Of a DNA stretch of 60,134 bases, positions 1-12,500 are shown in pieces (positions within the stretch are counted from its first letter, which is position 1; every line of letters begins with the position of its first letter). A program made the position numbers and the translations under genes. The notes beneath the pieces are model-generated. The model saw only the letters and a list, made by a program, of their open reading frames with translations. It made no database searches and was not told the origin of the DNA. Source of the stretch: Mastigamoeba balamuthi. Lineage: Eukaryota > Evosea > Mastigamoebida > Mastigamoebidae. Location of the stretch: contig CACRSC010000074.1 of the NCBI GenBank assembly GCA_902651635.1, positions 73,838 to 133,971 on the forward strand, in the 5' to 3' direction.

Positions 1-134
1 GAGTGGGTTCGAGGTCCCCAACTGTGCCATTTTAAAGGCGTGGTCTCAAAAATTCGCCCTCGCGTTTTCGTCAAACAGAAACAGCAGTACAAGCAGTGAA
101 AGAATATCACGGGGTAATTGTCGGTAGTGAAGCA

Positions 135-275
135 CAGTGTATCAACAGTTCAGGATCGGGTTCCTGATAGCATCTGCAGTGTTGCCTTTGGCGCTGCGTA
201 CAGTGTGCATCGCATGTCTGCAGAGTGCTGGCAGAGCTCCATGTGGTCCGTTCAAAAGGCCGTGGTGCAACTGGA
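135..275. repeat. Direct repeat copy A of a 5' flanking segment
   Basis: About 140 bp here are strongly similar to 886-1036. Both copies carry a shared stretch reading gttcaggatcgg and both end with gtggtgcaactggaaagatg. Copy B lies directly upstream of the minus-strand start codon at 850, so the repeat looks like a duplicated promoter or 5' UTR segment. Copy A has no coding sequence I can recognise downstream of it, between 135 and the left edge. Confidence 0.7.
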
Positions 276-553
276 AAGATGTTGAAGTGCCAGTTTTCCA
301 GTCAGGAGAAACCCTCTACTGTGGGCCGTAGGCCCAACAGAGGGACTGTAGGACGATGACCCCAGTCTGCGGCTGCGGGGTGCATGAAATCCCGCGAGAT
401 TTCAGGCTGATATCAGCAAGTGACATAAGAGCCCCTCTTTTGAGAGGCCCTCCCTTCTCCCGCGTGGCACGGCCTCCTTGACCCCCGACCCCCCTCCCCC
501 CAAAAAAACTGTGTGCGGGAGGACGAGCTCCCATTCACACTCAATTCCAGCTC
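276..553. other. Non-coding stretch between the small secreted ORF and repeat copy A
   Basis: I see no supportable gene here. The short open frames contain no recognisable domain. A C-rich tract lies near 480-505. Confidence 0.5.
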
Positions 554-850
554 TCATCTAGGTGGGATCCTGAGGACCGCCAGCCTGCGAGTAGTAGAGG
601 GGAGTGTCGTTCTTTTCGAGGGCAGCTGTGGGCGTTGCAGGCGTTGCGGGTGAGGCGGTGACACCGGGAGAGTGCAAAGAGGGCGGAAATCATCCGAGAG
701 GTATCGACGGACCCTGAGAACGAAACGGAAGGGGCTGTTTGCAGGGTACAGAGTGCCGTTGACCGCCGAGTCCTCGACCATGGTGGCGCTGAGTTCATGG
801 GAGATACCCACCGCGGCGAGCAGCACGAGGAGCAGGGCGAGTGACCCCAT
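554..850 (-). CDS. Small putative secreted protein or truncated gene start
   Basis: The 98-residue frame begins at the ATG at 850 with a convincing signal peptide: MGSL followed by a leucine/valine-rich core and cleavage near residue 22. I prefer this start to the longer upstream frame because the signal peptide lies at the N-terminus. After about residue 60 the sequence becomes Arg/Pro-rich and low in information, as expected if translation has run into an unspliced intron or a decayed exon. The upstream DNA is one copy of a duplicated flanking segment. It could be exon 1 of a secreted or FG-GAP-type gene whose remainder is lost, or a genuine short secreted protein. I recognise no family. 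Confidence 0.35.
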   Translation of the reverse strand: MGSLALLLVLLAAVGISHELSATMVEDSAVNGTLYPANSPFRFVLRVRRYLSDDFRPLCTLPVSPPHPQRLQRPQLPSKRTTLPSTTRRLAVLRIPPR

Positions 851-885
851 CAGTGGAGAGAAAACGTTGATTTGTTCCTGAACTG

Positions 886-1036
886 TGTGTATCACCAGTT
901 CAGGATCGGCTTCCTGATGACATTTACAGTGTTTCCGTTGCATACTGTGATGCACACTGTACGCAGTGCCATAGTGCAGTCGTACCACCAGGCGGCCTGT
1001 AGGACAGGCCGTGGTGCAACTGGAAAGATGTTGTGA
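886..1036. repeat. Direct repeat copy B of a 5' flanking segment
   Basis: This is the partner of 135-275. It sits immediately upstream of the small secreted ORF starting at 850 on the minus strand, and beyond the 3' end (1166) of the large FG-GAP gene. The copies differ by scattered substitutions and small indels, so the duplication is not recent. Confidence 0.7.
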
Positions 1037-1165
1037 GCGGAGGGCTCGAAGAGGATTATCAAGGGATTACCATGACCACGCCATCAAAACTTCTGGGAAA
1101 GGGAAAGAGGAGCACAGAGAAATAAGAACGACAAACAAAGGCTACCAGGTCGAACGAGGTAGCGT

Positions 1166-4100
1166 CTACTGCGCCCTTTCCTCTGTTTCCACTGGGACTG
1201 GCGGCAGAAGAGGGGAGCTCACTTCAACGGACAGGTCCTCCTGGCGTGCTGCCCTCCTCCTCCACTCACGCCTGATGACGAGGGCCGCAGTGGCCACCGC
1301 GCTGGCGACGACCAACCCCGCCAGGACGCAGCCCCCAACGATCAGCGCCATCCTGGTCGCCTCATATCCGCCCTCGTCGTCGTCCTGATCCCTGCGCGCC
1401 TCGATCGTCTCCTCGGCCCTGGCCCCGAGGTCGTCGCTGGCCCGGATGGCCATCGTGAAGCCCTGGCACTCGGGGCGGTGCCTCGCGACCAGCGTCGCCA
1501 GCAGCTCGTTGATGCCGCCGGGCGACCCCCAGGCGCTGAACGTCGTGCTGCTGCCCGAGACGGTCCAGCTCCACTGCACCCCCTCCGGGCCGCCGCCGCC
1601 GCCCCTGTCCGCCCGCGTCGACCAGCACTCGGCCGCGTCGCAGTACACCACCACCTGCAGCGTCTGGCCCGCTGTCCGCACGGAGATGGGCGACAGGCGG
1701 GTCTCGCGCCCCCGCTCGCCGCCGAACCATATCGTGTGCTCGTTGTTCCCGAGGTCGATGCCCAGCGACTGCACGACGCGCAGCGTGAACGACTGGCTGC
1801 CGAACACGCCGCGGGCGTTCTCAGCGAAGACGGTGACGCGTGTGGTGGTGCCCAGGAGCGTCTTGTTGCGCGGCGTCCCGCCGAACGCGGCTCTGCGGGA
1901 GTCGAAGGTCAGCCAGTCCCAGCCGTTCTCTCTGCTCCACTGAGCGCTGAGCGCCAGCTTCTGGCCGTCGGCCTGCACGAAGGCGTCCCCGGGCACGGCC
2001 AGCGCGTACGCGAGGCCCAGCGTGGCGTTGCGAGGACGCGGCTCGGGACGGGCTCGTACGTGCCGTAGAAGACCGCCGCGCCACCGACTCCCTCGTCGGC
2101 GTCGCAGAAGCCGAACACGAGGTCGCCGACGCCGTCGCCGTTGCAGTCGCCGGCGCCCGCGAGCGCCAGGCCTGAGAAGGCCTCGTCGGCGCTGAGGGCG
2201 AGCTCGAAGCCCATGTAGCCGTTGTAGAGGTCCGAGTCCTCGACTCTGTTCGGCCACTTGCCCCTGCGGCCCAGCACGACGGCGACGGCGCGGTGGTCGT
2301 TCGGGTTCGCGAGTCCCACGACGTCCGACAGCCCGTCGCCGTTGAGGTCCGCAGAGGAGACGGCGCCGACGAGCGGCAGGCGAACGTATTGCCCCAGCGT
2401 CGTGAAGTCGACGACCGCGGGCCACGCGCTGCTGCTGCCGAAGATCAGGGACTGGCCGTCGGAGGAGCCCACGACGAGGTCCGCCAGCGAGTCGCCGTTG
2501 GTGTCGCCGGCGGTGGCCAGCGTGAGGCCTGCCCTGCCCCCGGCCTTGAACACGACTGTGAAGCCGTCGGTCCCGTTGAGGGCGCTGGCGTTGAGCTCTG
2601 CGTCCCACGGGCCGGGCCTCCCGAACACCACGTGCGCCCTGACGTCGGCCCGCCAGCTCTGCGGGTTCACGCCCACCGCCAGGTCCGCCACGCCGTCCCC
2701 GTTGACGTCGCCCACGCCGGTGGCGGAGAACACCGCCGACTGGCCGGCGACGGACAGAGAGAAGCCGCTGGCGCCGTCGAGGTCGGCGACGGAGACGTTC
2801 CGGGGCCACTGCCGCCGCCCGAACACGATGAACGCGTGGCCCCCTGAGCCGTCGCCGGCGTTGCACGACACGGCGACGTCGGCCAGGCGGTCGCCGTTGA
2901 GGTCGCCCGCCGCGTTAACGATCCTGCCGAGCTCGCGCCACGGGGCCACGCCCACGATGGCGAACCCGTTGGTGCCGTCCAGGTCTGCAGCGCGCACGAC
3001 AGACCCGGCAGCCCACAGGCCGCTCCCGCCGAACACGACGTAGGCCACGCCAGCACCGCCGGCGCCGCGAGGGGCCCCCACGAGGAGGTCGGACACGGCG
3101 TCTCCGTTGACGTCGCCCACGGGCGACACGGACCACCCGAAAAGGTCGCCGTGCTCAGCGCCCACGACAGCGGCGGAGCCCCTCTCGAGCGGGACGGTCG
3201 AGGGCACTTTAGACGCGCGGCCCAGGCGGACGTAGACCCTGCCGAAGCCCATGGCACCCGCAGCCGTGTGGGCGAGGGTCCGATCCGAGGAGGAGTGGGC
3301 CAACGGGGCCGTAATGGCGACGTCGTCGATCGAGTCGTTGTTGACGTCGCCGACGCCGCGCACAGACGCACCCGCGTGCGCTGTGATGGCGGTGCTGTCG
3401 AGCGTGTAGCCCGTCCCGTTCCTGTCGATGTTGCCGACGTCGATGCGGGGCGGCAGGCCGCTGCTGTTGGACCCGCGGACGACGAAGCTGCACGGCAGCT
3501 GCCTTTCCCTGTCGAGCCGGACGGACGGGCCGCCGAGCTCAGCCAGCAGCAGGTCGCCGTGGCCGTCACCGTCGATGTCGCCGAGGGCTCCCGCTGCCCT
3601 GGCGTGCGCCCAGCGGCTGTGGAGGTTGTTGACGATGGTGGACCTGCCGGCCAAGGGCGACGACGACGCGTCCGGCTTGGCGACGGCGCGCGCGGGCCAC
3701 GCGCCGGCACGCGAGCTGCCGAGGACGACGGTGCACAGGGACCTCCAGGAGACCTCCGAGTGGCACATGACGAGGTCGCCGACGCCGTCGCCGTCGATGT
3801 CGCCGGCCGACGACGCCGAGACGTCGTAGAGCGCATCGGCGTGGAAGAAGAAGTCGTTGGCGAACACCATCGACATGCGCACCGCGGGGAGGGCCTTCTT
3901 GGACGTGGGCACGACGACGCTGTGCGGCCACGAGCTGCTGGCGGTGCTGTTGCCGAAGACGACCGCGCAGCGGCTCATCAGCTTCAAGCTCCCCTTGGGG
4001 AGGCGCGCGAGGCAGAGAACAAAGTCCGCGAGCCCGTCGTCGTCGACGTCGCCGGCGCCCGACACCGCCAGCCCCACGGCGTCGCCCTCGCCCGACCCGC

Positions 4101-5292
4101 TGAAGGCCACGACGCCGCCCGCGACGCGCAGGTCGAGCACGCTGCCGAGCGACCGCCGGCCGAAGACGAGGTACGCGCAGCCCGAGCGCTGCACTCCCGC
4201 GCAGCTGCCCGCCGCGTTGGCCACCACCACGTCGCCCACGCCGTCGCCGTCGACGTCGCCGACGCCCGCGAACGAGCGCACGAGGGCGCCGGTGATGGCG
4301 GTGACGTTGGGCATCGAGGCCGAGGCGGTGGTGACGTAGACGCGGTCGGGCCACAGCGGCCTGCGGCGCCCGCGGACGACGACGACTGGGCCTCTCTCGC
4401 TGCGCGCCGCCACGTCGTCGAGGCGGTCGCCGTCGACGTCGCCGACGCCAGCGGCGGTGCCGGCGACGCCGAGGAGGACGACCGAGGCGGAGGAGCGGCC
4501 GAGGGAGGAAGTGCGGGAGGGCCAGGGGCTGCCTGGGCGGCGGCCGAACAGGACAAACGCCGTGTCGCCGCACGCCACGGCCACGTCGGCCAGGCCGTCG
4601 CCGTCGACGTCGCCCGCGGAGGAGGCGTTGACCAGCTCTGTGCTGGAGCACTCGGGGGCGTCGATGCGGTGCCCCTTCGTCGCCCCCGCTGTGTTTGTTG
4701 AGAGTACAGAATCAGTTGTGTATCAAAGACTGAGCCGATTGAAGTGAGACCGAAGGCCCAGCAAAGAGACACATGAGCCCGTAGCCCACCGTAAAACAAC
4801 GGCAAGCGCCTTGCTGAGATGGTGATGACGTGCTTCAACGAGTGGAACCTCGTGGTGGTTCAACTGAAAGCCCTCTGGGCTCCTCCACACGCTCGGAGTG
4901 GCGCTCGAGTTCCCACACAACAGAGCGGAGGTGTACAACTTGGAGGAAACAACAGAGGCCGTTGGGGCTGTGGCAGACAGCGCACCCTGGCCAGCGACGA
5001 CCTGCTCGAGGGTGTGCCGCGACGACACGGGGCCCCAGACGAGGTAGATGGCCCCGTGGCCCGCGAGGACCACGTCGGGGACGCCGTCGCCGTTTGTGTC
5101 GCCCGCCGGAGCGACAGCGGTGCCCGCGTCGTAGAAGACAGTCGACGAGGGGTCGCCCTGCAGCGTGTAGCCGCTGCTGCCACGGGTGGCATCGTCGAGG
5201 GCCACCCCGACGGGCCACTGGGCGCCCAGGCAGGGGCTGGGCGGCCTCAGCAGCTGCAGCAATGCGATGCAGGCGAAGACGTGCGTGTGCAT
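1166..5292 (-). CDS. FG-GAP repeat (integrin-like beta-propeller) type I membrane protein
   Basis: This is a large predicted surface protein. The start at 5292 is chosen because a signal peptide (MHTHVFACIALLQ...) begins there. The ectodomain has many FG-GAP units with the calcium-binding core GDVDGDGxxD or GDxNGDGxxD, as in the integrin alpha beta-propeller. A cadherin/Ig-like segment follows, then one membrane helix (MALIVGGCVLAGLVVASAVA) and a short basic cytoplasmic tail of about 40 residues. An intron separates the signal-peptide exon (to about 4950-4910, donor unresolved) from the main exon, whose acceptor AG is at 4690-4689. Near 2025-2050 the propeller and the cadherin-like part are in different frames. 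Either a very short intron or a one- or two-base error or mutation joins them. It is a paralogue of the FG-GAP/PARP gene at 9.6-14.1 kb but lacks the enzyme domain. Ligand unknown. Confidence 0.8.
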
Positions 5293-5360
5293 AACCGAGA
5301 GGCCTCGCGTACTCTCAACAACCGTGTGGAGCTCGGGGCAAACTTGAACCCCTCTCCTAG

Positions 5361-5750
5361 TCACCACCCAAATATCAAGCGAATACCACTTTGGTTTTTG
5401 GAGGCCAATATTCTATTGGGTTGCGGGTTACGACAGTAAATATGGCCGGCCACATCCACATCCATCTGCATGCTGAGGGTGAGTGTTGGGGGTGCGCGCG
5501 TGCACACAGTGGGTCGATGTCTCATAATTGTATTGTCAGCCTCTACACCACCGCCACCGGCCGCGGCCTGCGTGGCGCTCGACAGCAGCGCGTTGGTGAC
5601 GCCTGCGAGGGCCCAGGCGACGACGACGACGATGACCACATCGACGTACTCGTCGGACCTGAGGTCCATCTGCGCGACCTTCTCCAAGTCGCCCGTGAGG
5701 TTGAACACGTTGCACATCTGGCTGGGGCAGGACCCCCACAGAGACGCCAC
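5361..5750 (-). CDS. Possible small membrane protein or exon fragment
   Basis: The frame from 5750 reads like real protein for about 60 residues: FNLTGDLEKVAQMDLRSDEY followed by a strongly hydrophobic helix (VDVVIVVVVAWALAGVTNALL). The rest, to the stop at 5361, is not protein-like, so the exon probably ends near 5560. Upstream exons may lie in 5750-6045. It ends just upstream of the FG-GAP gene start at 5292 on the same strand. I recognise no family. It could be a tail-anchored protein, or a stray exon of a decayed gene. Confidence 0.3.
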   Translation of the reverse strand: MASLWGSCPSQMCNVFNLTGDLEKVAQMDLRSDEYVDVVIVVVVAWALAGVTNALLSSATQAAAGGGGVEADNTIMRHRPTVCTRAPPTLTLSMQMDVDVAGHIYCRNPQPNRILASKNQSGIRLIFGW

Positions 5751-5899
5751 TGTGCGCTGGCCCAGCGCGAGCGCTCGGCGGCGACGATGGAGGTAGACCG
5801 GCCTTCTTCCTTTGGCCAGTGAGCTGGAGGTAATATGCAGCGGGCACAGGATTGCGGCAGGTCGCCCGAGTATCGGAGATGTGCCCTTGAGTCCACATC

Positions 5900-7065
5900 G
5901 AGTTCCGCACCGGCTGTTCAGCAGCGAGGGATGAGACGTCTACGTTTGATGCAGCGTCGTCGAGGGACCCAAGAAGAACCTGAGCTACCAACTGCTTTCG
6001 GGCGGCCCGGCCTTTCCGAGCGACAACTGGAGGAGGAAACCTCATTAGGGTTGTTCACAAGGCCTACAGGCGGGTCGAACGGCGCTGTTCGACGAGTGGT
6101 GCCTTATTCTCACAAGTACACGTGCACGCGGCACTTTGAGCGGTTACACACAGTTTTTGTGAAACAAATCAAGCGTGCATGTTAGGAAAGAGCGGTTGGA
6201 GCCCGAGGCACCCTCGATCACACGATGCCCGACAGTCCCAGGACAGTGAGATCAGAGTGAAAGCATGTGCGGGGGTTGAAGTTGAGCAGAATGGCTTGCA
6301 GCAGACACCACGGGTCCGCATAGTGTGGTCATCGAGCGATTGCTGGGATGTTACGGCCGGGGCAGTCATCACGCTCTAGAGCAGGCGAAATCACTGCAGC
6401 AGGGTCAGAACTCTCAGGCAGGTGAACCTGACAGAGAGAAGAGTACGGTTTCTTCCAGCGGTTGCACTAGCTTTTGTGACAATTTCAGTCGGAAATGAGC
6501 ACCACAGCGATGAACAGCAAGGGAGTGCGTTTTTATTATTCTGTTCGTTGAGTGGAGGAGCAAAACTCGAGGGTATCGGTACAAGGTCCGTGTCGAGCCC
6601 ACACAGAGTACAGATTGCTCAGCACAGAAACTTGTTATCCTGGACTGCCCACAGTCGCGTTGCTGGATGCTTAGTCTCGTTGTACCGGGGAAGGTGCGCC
6701 AAGGACATACTCCTTTCCCTCCAGAACCTTGTTCACAATGCGATATCCTCTCCTGATTGCGAGCTCGGGCGTCTAAGAGGAGATCATAGGTGTGAGCTAC
6801 ACAATAGGCCCACCGCCTGTTGAAGATGCCATGCTGCGCCCAATTTCGTCTTCGACAGCGGCAAACGCATCCTCAAGGGTACCAACACAAGCACAAATAT
6901 CTCTCTGAGGAAAACTGCACAACGAGCACTGGGAAGCCGGCACTGACGTATGGTCACGTCACAAAAAATCTACGGCACACAAAAGGGCGGCGGTTGCAAC
7001 GGCATCAGAACGTAAAAAACACTCAATAAGCAAATTGGAGAACACTATCACGCACATCAGCACCC
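5900..7065. other. Intergenic region upstream of the papain-like protease
   Basis: The longest open frame (6422-6823, plus) has no recognisable domain or convincing composition. The last part, just before 7066, is presumably the protease promoter and 5' UTR. No TATA-like element stands out. Confidence 0.4.
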
Positions 7066-8687
7066 ATGAAGACCGCAGTCCTTCTTATTGCGCTCGCCAC
7101 CCTGGGGATGGCGTGCGACCTTGATTGTCAATGGGTCCGCGCCTCCCACCTCTCACTGACACCCATTTGTCATTCTGCTGCCTTTGTCCATTTTCTCATG
7201 GAAAATCAATCCAACTGACCCGGTCGTTCTTCTTAAAGTAACTCAAGCCCCCTCACGAGAGAAACACCAATGCTTCCATTCGCACAGCGCACCGAGCATC
7301 ACTGGCACTGACTCTACTGTGTCCGCTATGCGCAGAGGGAGTTCAAGAATAGGTTCAGCAAGTCGTACACGCTGTCCCAAGGTAACCCACATAGTTCCCT
7401 TCGGGCCTGTTGCTACGGCCCCAGCTCACCGCTGCACACCCGAATGTTGCTACTTCTCCGCTTCAGAGACGGAGAGGCTGGAGGTGTTCAGGAGGAACAT
7501 TGAGAGGATGAAGCGCCTCAACGGGCTGGGCCATGCCAAGTTCACCCTCAACAGATTCTCGGACCTGAGCCCCGAGGAGTTCGCGGCGTCCTTTACGGGC
7601 CTCGTGGGGCCCGCGCCCCGTGGCGGCCGCCTGCCCGAGAGTGAGAGGCTGCGCAGGGACGCCATCCCCGAGTCGTACTTTGCGCCCAGCGTCACCCCCG
7701 TCCGCAACCAGATGACCTGCGGCTCCTGCTGGTGCGTTCCCACTACTTCCTGCCCCTCTCATCACTTCCGATGCCGTTCGGAACACGTGGGCGATGGGCA
7801 GGACGTTCGCGTCGATGGGAGTGCTCGAGGCAGCGTACAAGGCGGCGACGGGCAAGACGCAGCAGTTCGCGACGCAGCAGCTGGTCGACTGTGTTCGCAA
7901 GGACTACAACGGTATGGGGACTGGATGCCAGGGCGGCAACTACCCGATGGCGTTTGACTACCTCAAGCAGCACGCGGCGATGCTCGAGAGCTCGTACCCC
8001 TACAGGGCCGAGAACGGGTACTGCCAGGAGCGCGACAACGGCGCGGCCAAGGTGGTGTCGTACGGCACCGTGGGCTGGGACGACGAGACGCAGGTCATGA
8101 GCGCCGTCCTGCGCCACGGGCCCCTGGGCGTCGCGCTGAGCGGCGACAACCTGAGCGGGTACTCGAGCGGCGTGCTGTCCACGGGCGACGGCACGTGCAT
8201 GGACAAGGTCGACCACGCGGTGGTCCTCGTGGGCTGGACCACCGTCGACGGCATCCCCGCGTGGATCATCAAGAACTCCTGGGGCAACACTTGGGGCGCG
8301 CAACCCAGCGGCTGGCACGACGGCACTCACGGCTTCATGTACGTCAAGCGCGGAGCTGAGGGGTGCGGCATCACCCAGTTCGACGCCTTCTACCTCGACC
8401 GCATCGACGCCGGGCATGCCCCCGTACCCGTCGCCGAGAGCAGCAGCGAGAACCCCTCCCCCGTGCCCGAGAGCAGCAGCCATGGGGGGTGCGTCCCCAG
8501 GACAGCCGATGAGGCCTGCCCGTGGTTTGCGCAGTGCGGGAGTGTCTCTGACGGCTGTGGCCACACCGTGTCCTGCGGCGTCTGCTTCGAGGGAGAGGTG
8601 TGCCAGGGCAACCACTGCTGGTACGACGGCGGCTTCAATAGCGCTGCTGGACACCGCGCTGTGCAGGACGCAAGGCCCCAGCACTAA
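7066..8687 (+). CDS. Secreted papain-family (C1A) cysteine protease with one C-terminal Cys-rich module
   Basis: Four exons (7066-7134, 7336-7381, 7467-7731, 7802-8687) join in frame to 421 residues. Exon 1 gives a signal peptide (MKTAVLLIALATLGMA). Exons 2-3 give an I29-type inhibitory propeptide (WREFKNRFSKSY, then ETERLEVFRRNIERM). The catalytic domain has the oxyanion Gln120 and nucleophile Cys126 in QMTCGSCW, His265 in VDHAVVLVGW and Asn285 in IIKNSWG. Exon 3 ends inside the Trp codon after the catalytic Cys; the large protease at 50.6-54.2 kb shares this position and the other intron positions. After the enzyme come a Ser/Pro/Glu linker and one Cys-rich module (CGSVSDGCG...VSCGVC) ending near the C-terminus. 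It is likely secreted or lysosomal. All catalytic residues are present, so it should be active. Confidence 0.88.
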
Positions 8688-8689
8688 GA

Positions 8690-9578
8690 CGGAACACTGC
8701 CCTTAGGCTCAGGGCATCTCCACTACCAAGCCCTGCATGCACTGCCGGGTTGAATGCAAAGAACAAAGAAAAAAAGAGCTGTGAACCCACATTGCACCTC
8801 CACATCCTGAGGAAAACAGCACCTGCACCAAAAACCCGGGAGCAAGATACCCTGCTGTGGCCTGATGCAATCAGAGTAAGATACCGAGATACCCCACAGG
8901 AGAACTCCTGTACACAGGAAGCAAGATACGGAACTGCGTAATGCAGCAGCAGATATCCTCCACACCGTGAATGTGAAACGGAAGGAATCGCTCAAGTGGA
9001 TGGTTGTTGCTGAGAATTCTCTGAAGCAGCACTTGCTGCTGCTTAGAAGAAGCAAAAAGTAAGAATGAACAAATCGTCTGACGTACATCGACCTACACAT
9101 TGCCCAATTCATCGTGAGAGATGCATCCCAACAGTATACTTATCTCAATATCAAACATCATTCAATGTTGATACGAGATTACAGAAGTCGGAACGGAAAA
9201 AAGAACTTGGCGGACCAGATTCTACAGTAACACTGTGAATGTCTGCATTCCCTTTTATTCATCTTCTCTAGTTCTTATTTTACTTATTATAACTTTTCTC
9301 TTCATTATGTTTGCATTGTTCTTTATCAGATGCCTCGTTTCTTCCGGGAAATTCCAATTTCCATGTTTTCATGTTTCACCTTGATTTATCTCTTTTTAGT
9401 GATTCTAATGATTGAACTCTTTCAGTGAATCAGTTTTATTCTTTTGATGATTTTCCTGCTCATGGATTTTGTATGGTCTCATTTGTATTTGTAATTTCGC
9501 CATTCGGTTATCAGAAATAGTCCTTTTTCGCATTGAATTTTCCTGGAAATGCTAGAAAGAACAACAAGTCCTTGTCCT
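8690..9578. other. AT-rich intergenic region
   Basis: From about 9110 the base composition drops sharply to AT-rich, with T-rich runs at 9240-9500, and no credible coding sequence. It separates the convergent 3' ends of the papain-like protease (plus) and the FG-GAP/PARP gene (minus), so it probably holds both 3' UTRs. Confidence 0.5.
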
Positions 9579-12500
9579 CTAGGGATTTTCCATGCTGGTA
9601 TCTGGCGATGTTTGAAGACCATCCTTGGAACACGATAGGGGCTTCTTCGCTCTACCCTCTTTGTGACATAGAGTAGCCAGGTCGACCTTGCGTGGATCGG
9701 TAACACCAACAGAATATGTGCCAAGAGGGCGTCCAATTGACTCGATATCTGGCCCCTCTGGTCGCAGCTTCACCACATATCTTGGCAGACACTGCGATGC
9801 CTCGAAAACCACCACCTCTCTGTAAACCGCGTCTCTGATGTCCCTGCATGGCACAAACACCATCTCCTTCTCCACCGGTCCACTGTAGGGTCTCACTGGG
9901 ATCTGACGGGGTTGTGGGGCTGTGAGTTAGACGGTACAGTGATGCAGTAGGATATCGCACAAAGTGCGCGTCATAGTTGGAGAAGTTGCCCTTGCCCTGC
10001 AGCTTCAGCATGTCGCCCTCCACCACGGGGTACGCCGAGTAGAATGACACCCAGTTCAGCACCAGCGCCCCCTTGCTGTACACCTCGTGCGCGTACCGCG
10101 CCTCGTAGGTGCTGTACACACCCTTCCCGAAGAACCCAACGTCCGTCTTGGCCAGGTTCGCATACCCCGCCCGCAGGATGCTGTCCAGGTTCTCCTTGTC
10201 CGTCCCGTGCCACAGCGGCAGCAGCTGCACGTCCGGGAAGTCCCCGTCCCGCAGAGGTGCTGTCATCCGCACAAGCCGATCCGACACGGGTGCTCGCACC
10301 GCAGCGTCGGCCTCGCTCTGCCACGCAGGCTCGAAGGCCCTGTTGCCGGACCTGCCCTGCAGCTGGTGCGCCCGGGCCTCGAACAGGCGCTCGAGGGCGG
10401 GGCAGTACACGACATCGATGGAGCCCACGGCCATGCCGGGCACTGGGCAGCGGCTGTACGCGTCGAGAACGAACTCCGTGTCCGACTGCGTCGCCGCGAC
10501 GAGGACGTAGTTGCTGTCCGGGCGCTCCCTGAGCTGCTCTCGGATGGCGGGCCAGTGCTCGCTGCTGATGCTCCACAGGTGGTGCGCAGTCGTGTCGCCA
10601 CTCTCCGCCATCCGGCGCCTCCTGCGGCGCAGACCCACGAAAGCGAAGACGCCGCCAACCAGGGCAACGAGCACCGCGCCTCCCACGACGCCGCCTGCGA
10701 TCGCGGCGCCCCTGATGCCCGACGCCGCGCTGCGCGAAGTTGCGTAGAGGGAGACGCTTGCGTTCTGGCTGAACTCGTCCGAGAGCGACAGGAGCAGCTG
10801 GCACTCGAAGCTGCCCGAGCTGCTGTCGCGATACTGCAGCCCCGAGAGGAACGAGGTCAGGTACGACGCGTTGCCGCTCACGACGAGCGAGCTGCGCGCC
10901 GACATGCGAGCCGACCTCGAGCTGGCACCGCTCTTGGCGAACACGCCTGTGCGTCCAGCAGGGACAGCGAGCACCAGCGCCAGGACCGACGTGTCGTGAG
11001 CCCCGCTGACGGTCACCTGCGGCAGCTCGCAGGTGCTGCCCGAGCACTGCACTGACAGCGCCTGCGAGGACAGCACCAGGGAGCTCGACACCGACAGGCT
11101 GAACTCCTGCGTGGCTGTCATCCCGTGGTTGTCCGTCAGCGTGACGACCACCCGCGATGTCAGCGCGTCTGAAGACCTGTTTGGCGTCCCCGAGAATGCG
11201 TGGGCGCTGGCGTTGAAGAGCAGCCAGCTGGGCATCCCCTGCGCTGTCCACGTGGCCTCGTCCCCCGTGTAGCTGAACGCCTGGTCGACGCTGAACGCCA
11301 TCGCGTTGCCCACCGACGCAGTGCAGCAGCCGGGCAGCGACGAGATCGACTGCAGCTGGGAGGGTGGCCTGTCGCCAAAGTAGAGCCAAACGTCCTGGTC
11401 GGGCTGCACAGACACGATGAAGTCGGCGACAGAGTCGTTGTTGACGTCGCCCGCGGGGAAGCAGTACACGTAGTTCTCCGAGTCCACCGTGGCGCTGGTG
11501 CTCGTGGTGCCGTCGGCCTCGAGGGTGGTCTCCGGGTCCCAAGGGTCGCTCTTGCCGAAGAGGACCTGGCAGCCCCTGCCCGGCACGACGACGTCCGCGT
11601 AGCCGTCGCCGTTGACGTCGCCCACGCCGTGCGACGTGGGCCGCTCGTCGATGTCCTCGGTGACGGTGAGCCAGTGCGCCAGCTCCGACGAGTGCACGAT
11701 GGTCGCGCGGCCCCCGAAGGTGCTCGGCGACGTGTAGTTGACGGCCGTGAGGTTCGCGTTGCCAAAGTAGATGAGCGTCTGCACCGTCCGCTCCCCGGAG
11801 GTCTCGTAGATCTCGTCGTCCGACAGGCTGTACAGCAGGTCGCCGCAGCCATCGCCGTTGACGTCGCCCGCAGCTGCCGGCCGCAGCAGCCACGTCGAGT
11901 CGACGCCGTTGACGACCCGCTTCATCGCCGACTCGTTGCTCGTGTCGAACACCAGCGGGAAGTGCGCGGCGCCCGGGACGACCCACAGCACCCCGTCGGA
12001 GTCCAGGACGGCGATGTCGTCGCGGCCGTCGCAGTTGACGTCGCCCGCGCGCGCCACGGCGTAGGCGGTGCCGAAGTAGAAGCCCGTCGACGAGCTGTTG
12101 GAGGTGTCCGCGTCGATGCTGCTGCCCCCGAAGCCCCCGAAGACGACCTGGAAGTCCTTATACGTCGAGCGGATGGCGATGTCGTCGGCGCCGTCCCCGT
12201 TGACGTCGCCGACGCCCACGGGGCAGGTCATCGCAACGACACTGACCGACCTGGTGGACGACAGCGCCGGGCCGTAGCGGATCGAGTATGAGCTGGACGT
12301 TTTCATCACCGCGATGTCGCTGAAGCCGTCGCCGTCAAAGTCGCCGACGCCACCGCAGACGGTGAACTGCACGGTCTCCTGGATGTCGCGCGACTCCTGC
12401 TCGTCGATCGAGTTGATCCAGTGGCCGCTGTGGCCCGAGACGACGAGGTGCTCGCCGGGCAGCATCCCGCTGGCCTTGGGCAGCACCTTGGGCGCCGAGA

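Noticed and set aside
9579-9896. The short ORF at the 3' end of the FG-GAP/PARP gene as an independent small gene
   Set aside because: It begins without an ATG and carries the last PARP motifs; a phase-0 58-nt intron joins it to the upstream exon.
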